A program made the position numbers and the translations under genes. Source: Planctomycetota bacterium (GTDB taxonomy: Bacteria > Planctomycetota > UBA1135 > GCA-002686595). From it: a stretch of DNA of 52,158 nt. The notes below the pieces were generated by a model, which did not search any database, had not been told where the DNA came from, and worked only from the letters and a program-made list of their open reading frames with translations. Position 1 is the stretch's first letter, and each line of letters starts with the position of its first letter. Location: assembly GCA_016220085.1 (NCBI GenBank), contig JACRIN010000022.1:1-52158 (forward strand). The letters are read 5' to 3'. Below, one piece after another: positions 39,065-50,407 of the stretch.

Positions 39065-42000
39065 TTGGAGAGGACATCCATTCCGCCGCTGCCCGCGACG
39101 AAGAGGGCCGAGCCGAGGCCGAGGATCTCGAGGTACTCCGAGCCGCCAAGCGACGGATCGAGCGTGCGCAGGTCGCGGCGCTGGCCGCTCGCGCGATCGA
39201 ACAGCGCGAGCGACGTCCGCCGATCGCGCTCGCCGTCGCGGTTGCGGGTCCACTCGCCGTACACCAGCGCGACCGTCGACTGCGAAACCACCGGACGCGG
39301 CATCGCCCCATTGTAGAGGGCGTCGACCGGCACCGAGAGGCGGGTGGCCCAACGCTCGCCGTACGGCAGGTGGATCGCGCGCAGCATCGTCTCGCGCACG
39401 CCGGTCGCCTCGCTGCGGACGAACACGAACGGCGTGTCGAGCTCCACGACCGCGAGGCGCGGCACGCCGACCAACAGATCGCCGGGGGCGAGTTTCGCGT
39501 TCTGGAGCGGTCGCAACGCGCCGAGCGACGTGTCGAGCTCCAGGATCGCGCCGTTCTGCACGCGTCCGCCGATCGCTTCGGCCGCGAGCACGAGGTACGT
39601 CCGCCCGCCGGCGCGCAGCACGGTTTCGAGCTCGCGCCCGGTTTCCGACGGCACGCTCCAGCTCTTCGCGCCGCTCTCCAGGTCGAACGCGCGCAGCATC
39701 TCGCTGGTCGAGCGCGCGTTGCGGCGGAACGCGGGCAGGATCACCTTGCCGCGCTCGATCCAGGCGGCGCGTCCGTCGTTCTCCCACGCATCGGCGTCGA
39801 GCTCGAAGCTCGCGGATTGCGATCCGGTGAACAGGTCGAGCACCTGCGCCGAGCGCAAGCCGCGTCCGCGCGGCAGCAACACGACGCGGCCGTCGCCGAA
39901 GAGCGGCGGCAGCGACACGTCGAGCCCGACTTCGCGCTCCCACAGCTCGGCGCCGAGTTCGATCGAGAACGCGACGAGCGTCACTCGGCGCGCACGGTCG
40001 ACGAACGCCGCGACCACGACGCCGTCGCCACCGACCAGCGCTTCGAGCGTCTGCCCGCCGCGGCTCCCGCGCCACGCGCTCGACGGCTCGGTGACGTCGA
40101 TCGCGACGATCTCGTCCGCGAGTCCGATCACGACGCGGTCCGAGCCGAGCACGACGCGGTTCGGCTTGATCTCGGGGTCCGTCTGCTCGTCGACGCGCTG
40201 CCGCACGATGAGCTCGGGGCGCTCGGGGCTCGCGCCGCCGCGCCAGATCTCGATCCAGCCGCGGGTCGACGTCACGACGTGACGCGGCGCATCGGGCGCC
40301 GCGCCCGGCGCGAGCGGCAGGTAGCCGAGCAGGTCCCACGCGCCGTTCGAACGCGCGCCGCGCGGCCGCAGCGTGTCGTCGAACGTCACTTGATCCGCGG
40401 CGGCGATCGGCGGCTCGCCGAGCAGGCCCTTGGCGACCTCGGAAGCGACGCTCGGCTCGCCGGGAGCGCGCTCGACGGGCAGGTCGGGCACGATCGTCGC
40501 CAGGCGGCCGAACACGGCGGTCGCGAGCTCGCGTTCACCGACTTGCAGCGCGAGCGACGCGAAGTCGGCGAGGCGCGTGAGCTCCGCGGTGTTGGCGCGG
40601 GCGAACGACCAGTGCGCGGCGAGAGAGCCCGCCAGCTCCGACGCGAAGAGGTCGAGTCGCTCGTGCGTCCGCGCGATCGCGAGCGCCGCTTCCACCGCGG
40701 CCATCGCGGCGCGCGAGTGGGGGTACAGATCGCGGATGCGCGTCAGGAGCTCGAGATCGCCGTTCGCGCTCGCCTCTTCGAGCAGCGTGCGCGCGCGCTC
40801 CTCGAACGGCGCGTACTCGCTCGGCGGATTCAATCCGACCAGTGTTCCGATACGTTCGGAGGCGGGCTCGCCCTCGGCGACGAGCACGTCGCCATAGCGC
40901 TCGAGCAAGCTGTGCAGCGCCTCGAGCTCGCCGGCGACCGAACCCTCGGTTCGTGCGAGTGCCGCGAGCTCGATCTGCACCCAGAGCCCGACTTGGATCC
41001 GACCGCCGAAGCCGCGTCGCGCGGCGGGATCGTCGTCCGCGGGCTTCGCGCCGGCGGCGACGCCGGAGCCCGTCGCGCCGAAATCGTCGTCGGGCAGCTC
41101 GAGGTCGGCGGCGACCGCATCGAGCTCGCCGAGCAACGCGCGATAGCGCACCCGATCGCGGTGCGCGGCGAGCCGCGCGAGCGCCCAGAGCGTGTCGCGT
41201 TGCTCTTCCGCGTCGACCGCGAGCGTCCGCGAACGATCGAGTCGCTCGATCGCGCCTCGCACGTCGGCGAGATCCGTCAGTGCGCGCGCTTCGCCCAGCA
41301 GCGCGGCGTGCAGACGCATCGCGATCTGCGGCCGTGCGGTCGGCGCCTCGGCATCGAGCAGCGGTTCGAGCGCGGCCCGCAGGCGCGCGAAGTACGAGAG
41401 CGCCTTCGCGGTGCGTCCGTCGCGTTGCTCGAGCTCCGCGCGGCTCGCGAGGAAGTCGGCCCACGCGCACGCCATGTCGAGATCGTTCGGCGCGCGGTCG
41501 AAGTCGCGCTGGAGTCGCTCCTCGAGGCTGTTCCAGTCGCACAGGCCGATCAGCGTGCTGCCGCCGGCGTTCGACGAGAGCGAGTAGAGCACTCCGGGCC
41601 CCGACGCGAGGTTGCCGGGCGGCGCATCCGAAGGCCACGCGGCGGAGAGCTGCGAATCCGGCGTGCGCAGGTTCGCGCGCGGCAACACCCAGCGCCGGCT
41701 CGAACTCGGCACGACGACGCGGTCGCCGACCAACAGCGGCCGCGGTTGGTTCTCGGGGCCGAGGAACGCTTCGCCGAGCGCCCGATCGCTGCCGCTCTGT
41801 TCGGTCGGCCCCTGCGGCGTCGCGAGCCCCGCGTTCGCCGCGATCTGGATCACCTGAGCGGCCGAGCCGAGCACGACCGAGCGCTCGTCCGCGCCGAGGA
41901 GCGCGAGCTTCGCGAGGTTGCGCGTCGACATGCGCGAGTGAGGCTTGCTCCAGAGCAGCGTGCCGTGCTCGAGGTCGATGCCGATCAGATCCGCGCAATC

Positions 42001-43635
42001 GAGCGGCGTCGCGACGACGACGCCGTCGGCGACCACCGCCGGCGACGGCAGCCAGAACTCGTCGCGTTCGCCCGAGGAGTAGCCCTGGGCCGGCGGCAGC
42101 GGCAGTTGGTCGTACAGCGTCTCCCAGGCGATGTCGCCGGTGAACGCGTCGAGCGCCGCGAGCGTACCGAGCTGCGTCTGCGCGACCACCCGATCTCGAT
42201 GGATCAAGAGCGGCGGGGTGGCGAGCTCGCGATTCTGCCGGCCGAACATGTTGAGCTCGACCTGACCGGAGATCAGCGCGGTCGACCACAGGAGCTTGCC
42301 GCTGTAGAGGTCGAAGCAGCCGACGTGGAACTCGACGCGTCCCTGCATCCGATAGAACGGCGCGTACAGGCGGCCTTGCCAAGCCACCGGCGGTCCCGCG
42401 ACGCGCATGCGCTCGGGGAACGCGCCGGACTCGCCGTCCCAGAGCGGCGGCGGGAGATGGCTCCACAACGGCTCGCCGGTGGTCAGGTCGAACGCGAAGA
42501 GCCGTCGCTCGGGCGTGATCGTCGTGACCTGGATGTTCTGGTACTTCCAGTTGCCCAGGTTCGAGTACGGGATCTGAAGCGCGGCGACCGCGACGTTGCC
42601 CCACGCGGTCGGGGCGAGCATCAGCGCCTGCCCGTTGACGCCTTGGAAGAACTCGCCGCGCTGGAGCACGCGGTCGGTGTCGGCGACGCGCACGCGGCCG
42701 GCGTCGACGTCCTTCCAGCTGCCGAGCTCCTCCGAGCGCCACTCGCGGTGGCCGGAGTAAGCGTTGTAGGCGATCAGCCGCAGCGGCGTCGCGACCAGCA
42801 GCCGATCCCCGACCAGCACCGGTGTCATCACCGGCGCGGCTTGCGTCCAACGCAACGATGTCGAGATCGTCGGATCGTCCTCGCTGAGCTTGCGGCGCCA
42901 CACGTGGCATTCCGGACCGGGCAGCGGACCGCTCGGCTGCGCGCCGTCGTCGAGTCGCAGCGAGCCGGAGGCCGGCGTGGAGAGCGCGCGGCTCGCGGAA
43001 GCGGATGGATCGCGCGACGGATCCTGCGAAGGATCGAGCAGCGCGATGCGCGTCGCGCCGAGCGGCAGTTCGTCGCCGAGCTCCTTCGCGAGCGCCTCGG
43101 CCCGCAGCCACGCGAGCTTGGCGGACTCGCCGTTGCCGCGCTCGAACTCCAGATCGCCGAGCGCGAGCCACGCGTGCTCGGCCTCGAGCGTGATCGGCCA
43201 GCGGCGCGCGAGCTCGACCAACCCTTGCGCGTCGCCGCCGTGCCGCGCGCGTTCGAGCTCCGCCGCCGCGCTCGCGCCGAAGCGCTCGCGGTACGTCTTG
43301 CGTGCTTCGGGCGCCAGCGAGGAGAGCAACGCGAGCACCCGTCGGGTCACGCCGGTGTGCACGTCCTGTTGCGAACGGCGGCCGAGCGAGTCGCGCCGTT
43401 CGGCGCCGAGCACCGCGCCGCGATGCAGCTCGAGCAGCTCCTGCAGCCCGGAGATCGCGTCGCTCCAACGTTGCGCGTCGACGTGGCCGACCGAGCGCTC
43501 GTACAGCGCGCGCGCCGACTGCGTCGCGGGGAGCGAGAAGCTCTTGACGTCGCGCTCGTCGCCGGACTGCGCCGACGCACCGGCCAGCGAGCCGAAGCTC
43601 GCGAAGGCAAAGGTGAGCCAGCGCACGAATCGCAT
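39061..43635 (-). CDS. Giant secreted protein with TPR-like region and PQQ-type beta-propellers
   Basis: A 1,524-residue exported protein. ATG 43635 is chosen because a signal peptide follows directly (WLTFAFASFGSLAGASAQ); the open frame further upstream overlaps another gene. The N-terminal 250 residues and a middle section (about 740-1,080) are helical and TPR-like. Propeller blades of PQQ type recur on both sides: LFAFDLTTGEPLWSH, LYSGKLLWST, LDAFTGDIAWET, IDLEHGTLLWSK, LESGAKSWS. Such proteins are mostly non-catalytic scaffolds; metal- or PQQ-ligand residues were not recognised. It sits between the VWA protein and the toroid gene, sharing ATGA with the latter. Confidence 0.85.
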   Translation of the reverse strand: MRFVRWLTFAFASFGSLAGASAQSGDERDVKSFSLPATQSARALYERSVGHVDAQRWSDAISGLQELLELHRGAVLGAERRDSLGRRSQQDVHTGVTRRVLALLSSLAPEARKTYRERFGASAAAELERARHGGDAQGLVELARRWPITLEAEHAWLALGDLEFERGNGESAKLAWLRAEALAKELGDELPLGATRIALLDPSQDPSRDPSASASRALSTPASGSLRLDDGAQPSGPLPGPECHVWRRKLSEDDPTISTSLRWTQAAPVMTPVLVGDRLLVATPLRLIAYNAYSGHREWRSEELGSWKDVDAGRVRVADTDRVLQRGEFFQGVNGQALMLAPTAWGNVAVAALQIPYSNLGNWKYQNIQVTTITPERRLFAFDLTTGEPLWSHLPPPLWDGESGAFPERMRVAGPPVAWQGRLYAPFYRMQGRVEFHVGCFDLYSGKLLWSTALISGQVELNMFGRQNRELATPPLLIHRDRVVAQTQLGTLAALDAFTGDIAWETLYDQLPLPPAQGYSSGERDEFWLPSPAVVADGVVVATPLDCADLIGIDLEHGTLLWSKPHSRMSTRNLAKLALLGADERSVVLGSAAQVIQIAANAGLATPQGPTEQSGSDRALGEAFLGPENQPRPLLVGDRVVVPSSSRRWVLPRANLRTPDSQLSAAWPSDAPPGNLASGPGVLYSLSSNAGGSTLIGLCDWNSLEERLQRDFDRAPNDLDMACAWADFLASRAELEQRDGRTAKALSYFARLRAALEPLLDAEAPTARPQIAMRLHAALLGEARALTDLADVRGAIERLDRSRTLAVDAEEQRDTLWALARLAAHRDRVRYRALLGELDAVAADLELPDDDFGATGSGVAAGAKPADDDPAARRGFGGRIQVGLWVQIELAALARTEGSVAGELEALHSLLERYGDVLVAEGEPASERIGTLVGLNPPSEYAPFEERARTLLEEASANGDLELLTRIRDLYPHSRAAMAAVEAALAIARTHERLDLFASELAGSLAAHWSFARANTAELTRLADFASLALQVGERELATAVFGRLATIVPDLPVERAPGEPSVASEVAKGLLGEPPIAAADQVTFDDTLRPRGARSNGAWDLLGYLPLAPGAAPDAPRHVVTSTRGWIEIWRGGASPERPELIVRQRVDEQTDPEIKPNRVVLGSDRVVIGLADEIVAIDVTEPSSAWRGSRGGQTLEALVGGDGVVVAAFVDRARRVTLVAFSIELGAELWEREVGLDVSLPPLFGDGRVVLLPRGRGLRSAQVLDLFTGSQSASFELDADAWENDGRAAWIERGKVILPAFRRNARSTSEMLRAFDLESGAKSWSVPSETGRELETVLRAGGRTYLVLAAEAIGGRVQNGAILELDTSLGALRPLQNAKLAPGDLLVGVPRLAVVELDTPFVFVRSEATGVRETMLRAIHLPYGERWATRLSVPVDALYNGAMPRPVVSQSTVALVYGEWTRNRDGERDRRTSLALFDRASGQRRDLRTLDPSLGGSEYLEILGLGSALFVAGSGGMDVLSK

Positions 43636-43646
43636 CGGGTGCCTTC

Positions 43647-46013
43647 CTAGATCAAGTCGAAGCGCTTGCGCAGCACCCATTCCAAGGTGAACACGACCAG
43701 CGCGGCGAGCAACGTGCTCCAACGATCCCAGACGTCGTCCAATCGGGCGGAGATCGGCTCGCGGCGCTCTTCGCCTCCACGGAAGTCCGCCAAGAGGTCG
43801 GCGACGTGCGCGAGATCGACGTGCTTGCCCCCGCTGGCGGCCGCGAGTTCGGCGAGCAACGCCGGATCGGGCGTCGGGTCCTGGTTCTCGAGCGACGGCA
43901 GCGCCACCTCGAACTCCGACGACGCGATGCGCGCGGAGTCGCGTTCGAACCAGATGCGGTAGAGGCCGAGGCGCTCGGCGTCGTAGCTCGCTCGATACGT
44001 GCCGGGCTTGCCGAGCACGGCGCCGAGCTCGAGATCGGTGACGCGTCCCTCGGGATCGCCGACGCGGATCTTCTGATTCGCTTCGGTGCTCGGCCGGTAG
44101 TCCTCGTCGAGCACGCGTGCCTCGATGCCGACGCGTTCGCCGAGGTCGTACGTCGAGCGCGCCACCTCGAGTCGATAGCGTCGGTCGCCGCTCTTCAAGC
44201 GGCCGAGCGACAGCCATCGCACCGCGCTGCGCCAGAACTTCTCGTGCTCGCCGACGTGGAAGAGCCGCCAGCGCCACGTCGAGTCCATCCCGGAGAACAG
44301 CACGCGTCCGGCCGGGAAGTAGCCCGCGACGAGCAGTGGATAGCGCTCGCCGCGCGCGCCGTCGCGCGGGTGGCGCAACAGCACCTGCGCTCCGGGCTTC
44401 GCGCGGGTCACCGGCCGATACCAGTACTGTCCGTCGATTCCGCCGCTTTCCTCCCAGAGCTTGCGGTTCGCTTCTGCGTCGGGGAGCAGGCGCACGATCT
44501 CGTGCGGGTTCATCGGATCCTCGAGCACCGGCCGGAACTCGAGCGTCGAGTCGCCTTGGAAGCCCGAGAGCTCCGCGGCCTCGATCGTCACCGGAAGGAC
44601 GTCCTCGAGCGGCGTGTTGAGGAACGCGCGCGGGTTGTCGTACTCGCCGCCGAGGAAGCCGAGGCCGCCGCCGCGCTCGACGAACTCGCGCAGCGTGCGC
44701 AAGAACTCGTCGCAACGCTGAGGATCGGGCGAGACCGCGAAGGGGGAGAAGTCGCCGAGCAGGATCACGTCGTACTGCTCGAGCAGTGTCTTGCGATCGG
44801 TCGGCACCTCGCTGAGCGAGCCGACGCCCTTGGTGCTCGGCTGCACCCAACCCGCGTCGCCCGAGAGCAGCACCGTCTGCATCACGATGTTCTGGTCCGC
44901 GCGCCGCAGGATCTCCTTCAAGTAGCGCCACTCGTAGCGCGGATAGCCGTCGACGTAGAGCACGCGGATCTTCTCCGGCGTGATGTGGACGCTGAATTCG
45001 AGCGCGTTGTCATCGACCAACGTCTCGCCTTCCTCGGGCGGGATCGAGACGCGGAAGCGACGGTCCTGCGTGCGCGGATCGGCCGGGCCCGGGCGCGCGA
45101 TCAGCGTGCGGCGCGCTCCGCCCTCCCCGAGCTCGGCGTCGTCCTCGGCGACGACGCGCCGGCCTTCGTCGCCGGTGATTTCCTCGAGCGTGACGTGGCC
45201 GCGCGCGCCCGCGCCGAGCCCGCGCGCGACGACGCGGACCACCGCGGCGATCTCGTCGCCTTCGAACGCGGCGGACGGGACTTCGACCAGCTCGATCTTG
45301 ACGTTCTTCTCGGCGCGCGTGTCGCCGACCGTGATCCCATGGACCTGCACGCCTGCGCCTTGCGCGGCGCGCGCCGCGTCGAGCGCCGGCGAACCCGACG
45401 TCTGACGTCCGTCGGAGACGATCACGACGTCGGTCAGGTGGTGGCCTCGATACGCGGCGAGCACCTGCGACAGCGCGTCGCCGATGCGCGTCGAAGCGCC
45501 GTGCGCGTTCGCGGTCCACTGCTCGCCCTGCGCGGCGACGGTGTCGGCGAACGTGTAGACGCGCGGGACGTAGCCTTTCGCGGCGAGATCGCGCACGAGC
45601 TCGCCCCGCACGAGCCCGCCCGCGACGTCCGCGCGCGTCGGCTCGCCTTCGGTCTTCGCGTAGCCGTTCGCCGCGCGCCGCAGCGCGTCGCTCGCGGCGT
45701 ACGAGTCCTTGCGCAGCATGCTCGCCGAGTCGTCGACGAGGACGACGACCTCGGCCTTCTGGACCTCCTCGCGGCGCTCGACGCGGACCGGGCGGAAGAT
45801 CACGAGGCACAGGAACGCGAGCGCGAGGAAGCGCAGCGAACCGAGCAGGATCTTCGCGCCGACCGAGATCGACTCTCCGCGATAGCCGAGCACGCAGACC
45901 AGGAATGCGAGCGGCGCGAGCACCAGGACGACGATCCACGCCGCGGGCACGTCGGCGAGCTTGAAGCTCTCGCGCAGGCCGGTGTCGACGGCTTCTTGGA
46001 GCAGGGCGATCAC
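43647..46013 (-). CDS. Membrane VWA protein with amidotransferase-like domain
   Basis: A 788-residue protein. GTG 46013 overlaps the upstream stop as GTGA. Two N-terminal helices (AAWIVVLVLAPLAFLVCVLG; ILLGSLRFLALAFLCLVIF) precede a VWA domain with MIDAS DDSAS and DGRQTSG. A class I glutamine-amidotransferase-like fold follows (IRVLYVDGYPRYEWRYLKEI; FVERGGGLGFLGGEY), then a beta domain and a last helix (LLAALVVFTLEWVL). The usual catalytic Cys was not recognised, so the amidotransferase-like part is probably a binding module. With the BatA-like protein it likely forms a membrane VWA complex acted on by MoxR. Confidence 0.88.
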   Translation of the reverse strand: MIALLQEAVDTGLRESFKLADVPAAWIVVLVLAPLAFLVCVLGYRGESISVGAKILLGSLRFLALAFLCLVIFRPVRVERREEVQKAEVVVLVDDSASMLRKDSYAASDALRRAANGYAKTEGEPTRADVAGGLVRGELVRDLAAKGYVPRVYTFADTVAAQGEQWTANAHGASTRIGDALSQVLAAYRGHHLTDVVIVSDGRQTSGSPALDAARAAQGAGVQVHGITVGDTRAEKNVKIELVEVPSAAFEGDEIAAVVRVVARGLGAGARGHVTLEEITGDEGRRVVAEDDAELGEGGARRTLIARPGPADPRTQDRRFRVSIPPEEGETLVDDNALEFSVHITPEKIRVLYVDGYPRYEWRYLKEILRRADQNIVMQTVLLSGDAGWVQPSTKGVGSLSEVPTDRKTLLEQYDVILLGDFSPFAVSPDPQRCDEFLRTLREFVERGGGLGFLGGEYDNPRAFLNTPLEDVLPVTIEAAELSGFQGDSTLEFRPVLEDPMNPHEIVRLLPDAEANRKLWEESGGIDGQYWYRPVTRAKPGAQVLLRHPRDGARGERYPLLVAGYFPAGRVLFSGMDSTWRWRLFHVGEHEKFWRSAVRWLSLGRLKSGDRRYRLEVARSTYDLGERVGIEARVLDEDYRPSTEANQKIRVGDPEGRVTDLELGAVLGKPGTYRASYDAERLGLYRIWFERDSARIASSEFEVALPSLENQDPTPDPALLAELAAASGGKHVDLAHVADLLADFRGGEERREPISARLDDVWDRWSTLLAALVVFTLEWVLRKRFDLI

Positions 46014-48259
46014 GGGCGCACGCTCCTCGAACGGCCGATCCACGCCGACCACAGGGTCTCGAGCACCAGCGCGGCGAGCGCGGCGAGCGCGAGCCAGCGC
46101 CAGAGTTCGCCTTGCGGCGACGTCTGCTCGGGCTCGTTCGTGCGCTCGGTCGCGAGCGACGAGACCGGCACGAGCGCGGGATGCAGGCCCGCGAGCTCGG
46201 TCGACGCGAGGCGCTCGAGGTCGCTCTCGCGCGCATCGAGCTGGACGGCGAACGGTTGCGCCGCGCCGTCGGCGAGCTCGACGCGATAGAGCCCTACGCG
46301 CGCGGTGTCGTCGATGCGGGGCAAGCGCCACGCGGACGGACCCGCGACGACCGCTTCACCCGGGAGCCCGGCGCGCGCGCCGTCGGGCTTGACGATCACC
46401 GGCGAGCGCGGGAAGAACGGGAGCTCGAGCTCGAGGCCGCGTCCGACCGCGACGTTGCGGCTCGAGCCCCGCGGCCGGCCGACGTAGCGCACGATCTCGT
46501 GCACCAGCGGCACCAGCGTGCGCGGCGATTCGGGCAAGCGCGTCCAGTCGACGTCGATGCTGGTCGTCCAGAGCAGCACGCGGCCGCGATCGAACGCCTT
46601 CTCGACCAGCAGCGGGCTCGTCGCGTCGTCGTCGAGCCGCGCGAGCACGTGCGCGCTCGCCAGCGGACGCACCGCGATGAATTCGTAGATCGGCACTTCG
46701 CTGAACAGCGGTCGCCACTTCTCGTCCGCGAAGAATGCGAGCGTCGGGTGTTGCACGTCGAAGTCCTGCGCGCGGTAGTACGACTCGCGGCGCGAGCGCA
46801 CGGCGACGCGGCCGGCGAGCTCGGCCGGGAGCAGACCGGAGCCGTCCGCGCGGAAGAGCCGCTGGTCGTACACCTCGGCTTGCACCTGGTCGCCGAGCGA
46901 CACGACGAGGCCCGCGCCCGCGGCGACGCGGCGCTCGAGCTTCTCGACGACTCCGTCGGAGAGCGCGTCGACGTTCGCGAGCCAGATCAGGTCGAAGTCG
47001 TCGATCGCGACGGTGCCGTCGCGCAGCGCGGAGGGCTCGACCACGCGCGTCTCGAACGGCGAGCCGCCGAGCGCGTCGTCTCCGAGCGGCGCGAGCACCG
47101 CCGCGAGGTAGCCGACTTCGTCCTCCGCGACGTCGCTCGACGGAGCGCCGTCGACCAACAGGATCGCGAGCGGCGGCGGCACCGCGAGCACCGACGCGCG
47201 CGCGTCGTCGATCGCGAGCCGATCGGATTCGAGTCGCGCGACCAGCGAGTGCGCGCCCGCGGTGCGGAAGACCACGGAGAAGACCTCGGTCGCGCTGCCG
47301 CGAGCGGGCACGTCGAGCAGCTTCGCCGGCCGGCGCTCGCCGTCGACCTCGAGCGCGACGCGCGCGCCGGCGGCCGCGGCCGAGCCCCAGTTCGCGACGC
47401 GCACGGCGACCTCGATCGGCAGATCGACGGCGACCTCGGTCTCCGGAGCGGCGAGGTCGGCGATCGCGAGGTTCGACGGCACGCGCTCGCGCGGCCCGAG
47501 GTCCTCGACGCGGACCTTGACGCCGAGCTTGTTCAGGCGATCGAGCGCGTCGAAGAGGCGCGCGTCGCCTTGCTGCGCCGCGCCTTCGGCGGCCGACGGC
47601 ACGAAATCGCGCTTCTGCAGGTCGGAGAGCAGTCGGACCTCGAGCTCGCTCGTCTGCGACGTGCCCGATTGTTCCTCGGCGTAGCCCGCGACCTCGGACA
47701 GCGCCGCGGCGAGGTCGAGCACCTCGTCGCTCGGGTCGCGCAGCGTGCCGATGACGTCGAGCTCTTCGTTGGGCGTCCGCCAGGACAAGAGCCGCGGCGC
47801 GCCCGCCGCGAACAGCACCCGCACGCGGTCGCCGCGGGTGCCGTCGAGCTCGAGCAAGAGCTCTCGCGCGCGGGCGGTGATCGCCTCGAAGACCGAGCGC
47901 GTGCCCTCGCGCCAACCGGTCGACGCCGAGCCGTCGAGCACGAGCACGACGTCGCGGCGCGTCTCGGTCAAGCCCGAGAGCACGTCGTCCTTGCCGACGA
48001 AGGGCCGCGCGATCGCGAGCGCGAAGAGCGCGACCGCCGCCATGCGCAGCAGGAGCAGGATCAGGTTCTCGAACCGCGCGCGCCTCCGCGTCTTCTTGTA
48101 CGCCGCGAGCACGAAGCGCATCGCGGCCCACGCCATCGGCTTGTGGCGTTGGCGGTTGAGCAGGTGGATGATCAACGGCACCGCGGCGAGCGCCGTGCCG
48201 GCGACCAGCGCCGGATGGACGAAGCCTTCGAACAGGGCGAGCGTCAGCGCGGAGGGCAT
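46010..48259 (-). CDS. BatA-like VWA membrane protein
   Basis: A 749-residue protein. The N-terminus has the aerotolerance-regulator/BatA signature: HPALVAGTALAAVPLIIHLL and RFENLILLLLRMAAVALFALA helices. A VWA domain with MIDAS DGSAS follows. Further on are Ig-like segments, an amidotransferase-like part (LAILLVDGAPSSD) and a C-terminal helix (WLALAALAALVLETLWSAWI). It is paralogous in layout to the next gene. VWA proteins next to MoxR and DUF58 are thought to be remodelled by the MoxR AAA+ ATPase, affecting envelope stress and oxygen tolerance. It starts at ATG 48259, 3 nt after the DUF58 stop. Confidence 0.88.
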   Translation of the reverse strand: MPSALTLALFEGFVHPALVAGTALAAVPLIIHLLNRQRHKPMAWAAMRFVLAAYKKTRRRARFENLILLLLRMAAVALFALAIARPFVGKDDVLSGLTETRRDVVLVLDGSASTGWREGTRSVFEAITARARELLLELDGTRGDRVRVLFAAGAPRLLSWRTPNEELDVIGTLRDPSDEVLDLAAALSEVAGYAEEQSGTSQTSELEVRLLSDLQKRDFVPSAAEGAAQQGDARLFDALDRLNKLGVKVRVEDLGPRERVPSNLAIADLAAPETEVAVDLPIEVAVRVANWGSAAAAGARVALEVDGERRPAKLLDVPARGSATEVFSVVFRTAGAHSLVARLESDRLAIDDARASVLAVPPPLAILLVDGAPSSDVAEDEVGYLAAVLAPLGDDALGGSPFETRVVEPSALRDGTVAIDDFDLIWLANVDALSDGVVEKLERRVAAGAGLVVSLGDQVQAEVYDQRLFRADGSGLLPAELAGRVAVRSRRESYYRAQDFDVQHPTLAFFADEKWRPLFSEVPIYEFIAVRPLASAHVLARLDDDATSPLLVEKAFDRGRVLLWTTSIDVDWTRLPESPRTLVPLVHEIVRYVGRPRGSSRNVAVGRGLELELPFFPRSPVIVKPDGARAGLPGEAVVAGPSAWRLPRIDDTARVGLYRVELADGAAQPFAVQLDARESDLERLASTELAGLHPALVPVSSLATERTNEPEQTSPQGELWRWLALAALAALVLETLWSAWIGRSRSVRP

Positions 48260-48262
48260 CGC

Positions 48263-49165
48263 TCAGCGCCTCCCGCCGCGCGCGCGCGCCGTGCGCCGCG
48301 CGATGTACGTCGACAGCGCGGCGTCGAGCGGTTGCTTGGTCGAGAGCTCGACGAAGTCGAGCGAGAGCGCGCGAGCGTGCTTCTTCAGCAGCGCGGTGTG
48401 CGCCGCGAGTTCCTCGAGGTACGCGGTGCGGATCGCTTTCGGGTCGATCTTGAGCTGGCCCAGACCTTCCAGGCCGTCGAAACGGACCAAGCGATCGAGA
48501 TCGAAACTCGACTCCAGCGGATCGAGCACTTGGAAGAGGATCGGCTCGTGGCCGCCGTGCACCAGGCGCCGCAGGCCGGACACGATCGTCTCCGGGTCGT
48601 CGAAGAAGTCGCTGAACACCGCGACGATGCCGCGGCTCTTCAAGCGCGTCGCGATCCACTGCAGCACCGAGCCGACGCCGGTCGGCCCCTCGGGCTTCGC
48701 GCGCGAAAGCGTGTCGAGGATCGTGCGCTCCTGCTCGGCGCCGGTCTTCGGCGGGACTTTGGCCTTCTCCTTCTGGTCGAAGACGACCAGCCCCGCGGTG
48801 TCGCGCGAAGCGAGCACGAGGTGCGCGAGCGCCGCCGTGCACCAACGCGCGTAGTCGAACTTCGTCCAGTCGAGCGAGCTGAACGCCATCGACTCGCTCG
48901 CGTCGAGCAGGAGGTGGCACGAGAGGTTCGTCTCCTCGAAGTACTCCTTGATCACCAGGCGATCGGAGCGCGCGAACACCTTCCAGTCGAGGCGCCGTAG
49001 CTCGTCTCCGGGCACGTACTCGCGGTGTTGCGCGAACTCGGTCGACGAGCCCCGCAGCGGCGAGCGGTGGTGGCCCGACATGAAGCCCTCGACCACCGTG
49101 CGCGCGACGAGCTCGAGGCCCTCGAGGCGATCGAGAACGGCCGGGTCGACGCTCTGGGCTGCCAT
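48263..49165 (-). CDS. DUF58 domain protein
   Basis: A 300-residue cytosolic protein with the DUF58 signature REYVPGDELRRLDWKVFAR and a VWA-like fold with MIDAS DASES. DUF58 proteins nearly always lie next to moxR and are presumed partners or substrates of the MoxR ATPase. Length fits the family. ATG 49165 is 51 nt after the moxR stop. Confidence 0.95.
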   Translation of the reverse strand: MAAQSVDPAVLDRLEGLELVARTVVEGFMSGHHRSPLRGSSTEFAQHREYVPGDELRRLDWKVFARSDRLVIKEYFEETNLSCHLLLDASESMAFSSLDWTKFDYARWCTAALAHLVLASRDTAGLVVFDQKEKAKVPPKTGAEQERTILDTLSRAKPEGPTGVGSVLQWIATRLKSRGIVAVFSDFFDDPETIVSGLRRLVHGGHEPILFQVLDPLESSFDLDRLVRFDGLEGLGQLKIDPKAIRTAYLEELAAHTALLKKHARALSLDFVELSTKQPLDAALSTYIARRTARARGGRR

Positions 49166-49216
49166 GCGGCGGGCGGGAAGTGGGGCGACTCGGGCGGGGA
49201 GCGGTTGGAGACGGGC

Positions 49217-50236
<1,020 letters not shown>

Positions 50237-50407
50237 CGATACTTCCCTGGGGCTCCCCTGGGGCCGCCTTGTTCTTCCCTGGTGCCGAGTGCTCGGCCGA
50301 CTACGCGCAAACTACCATTTCGACGAGCGATACGTCGGATCCCCGCGCGCGACTACAGGAGATTCACGAGCCCCCGCGAGCGCGGTTTCCCGGACTCGCC
50401 GCGCGCT
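50237..50407 (-). other. Leader between the upstream PQQ gene and moxR
   Basis: 171 bp without a gene. It contains a symmetric GCCGAG-TG-CTCGGC (50284-50297) and a repeated CCCAGGG motif close to the moxR start. It could be the site of a moxR promoter or of partial termination after the upstream gene; no clear -35/-10 pair is seen. Confidence 0.4.

Noticed and set aside
39370..43650. A 1,426-codon open frame on the plus strand opposite the giant PQQ/TPR gene
   Set aside because: Its translation is Arg/Glu/Ala/Leu-rich with no domain, and the opposite strand encodes clear PQQ repeats and a signal peptide. Long antisense frames are expected at this G+C content.
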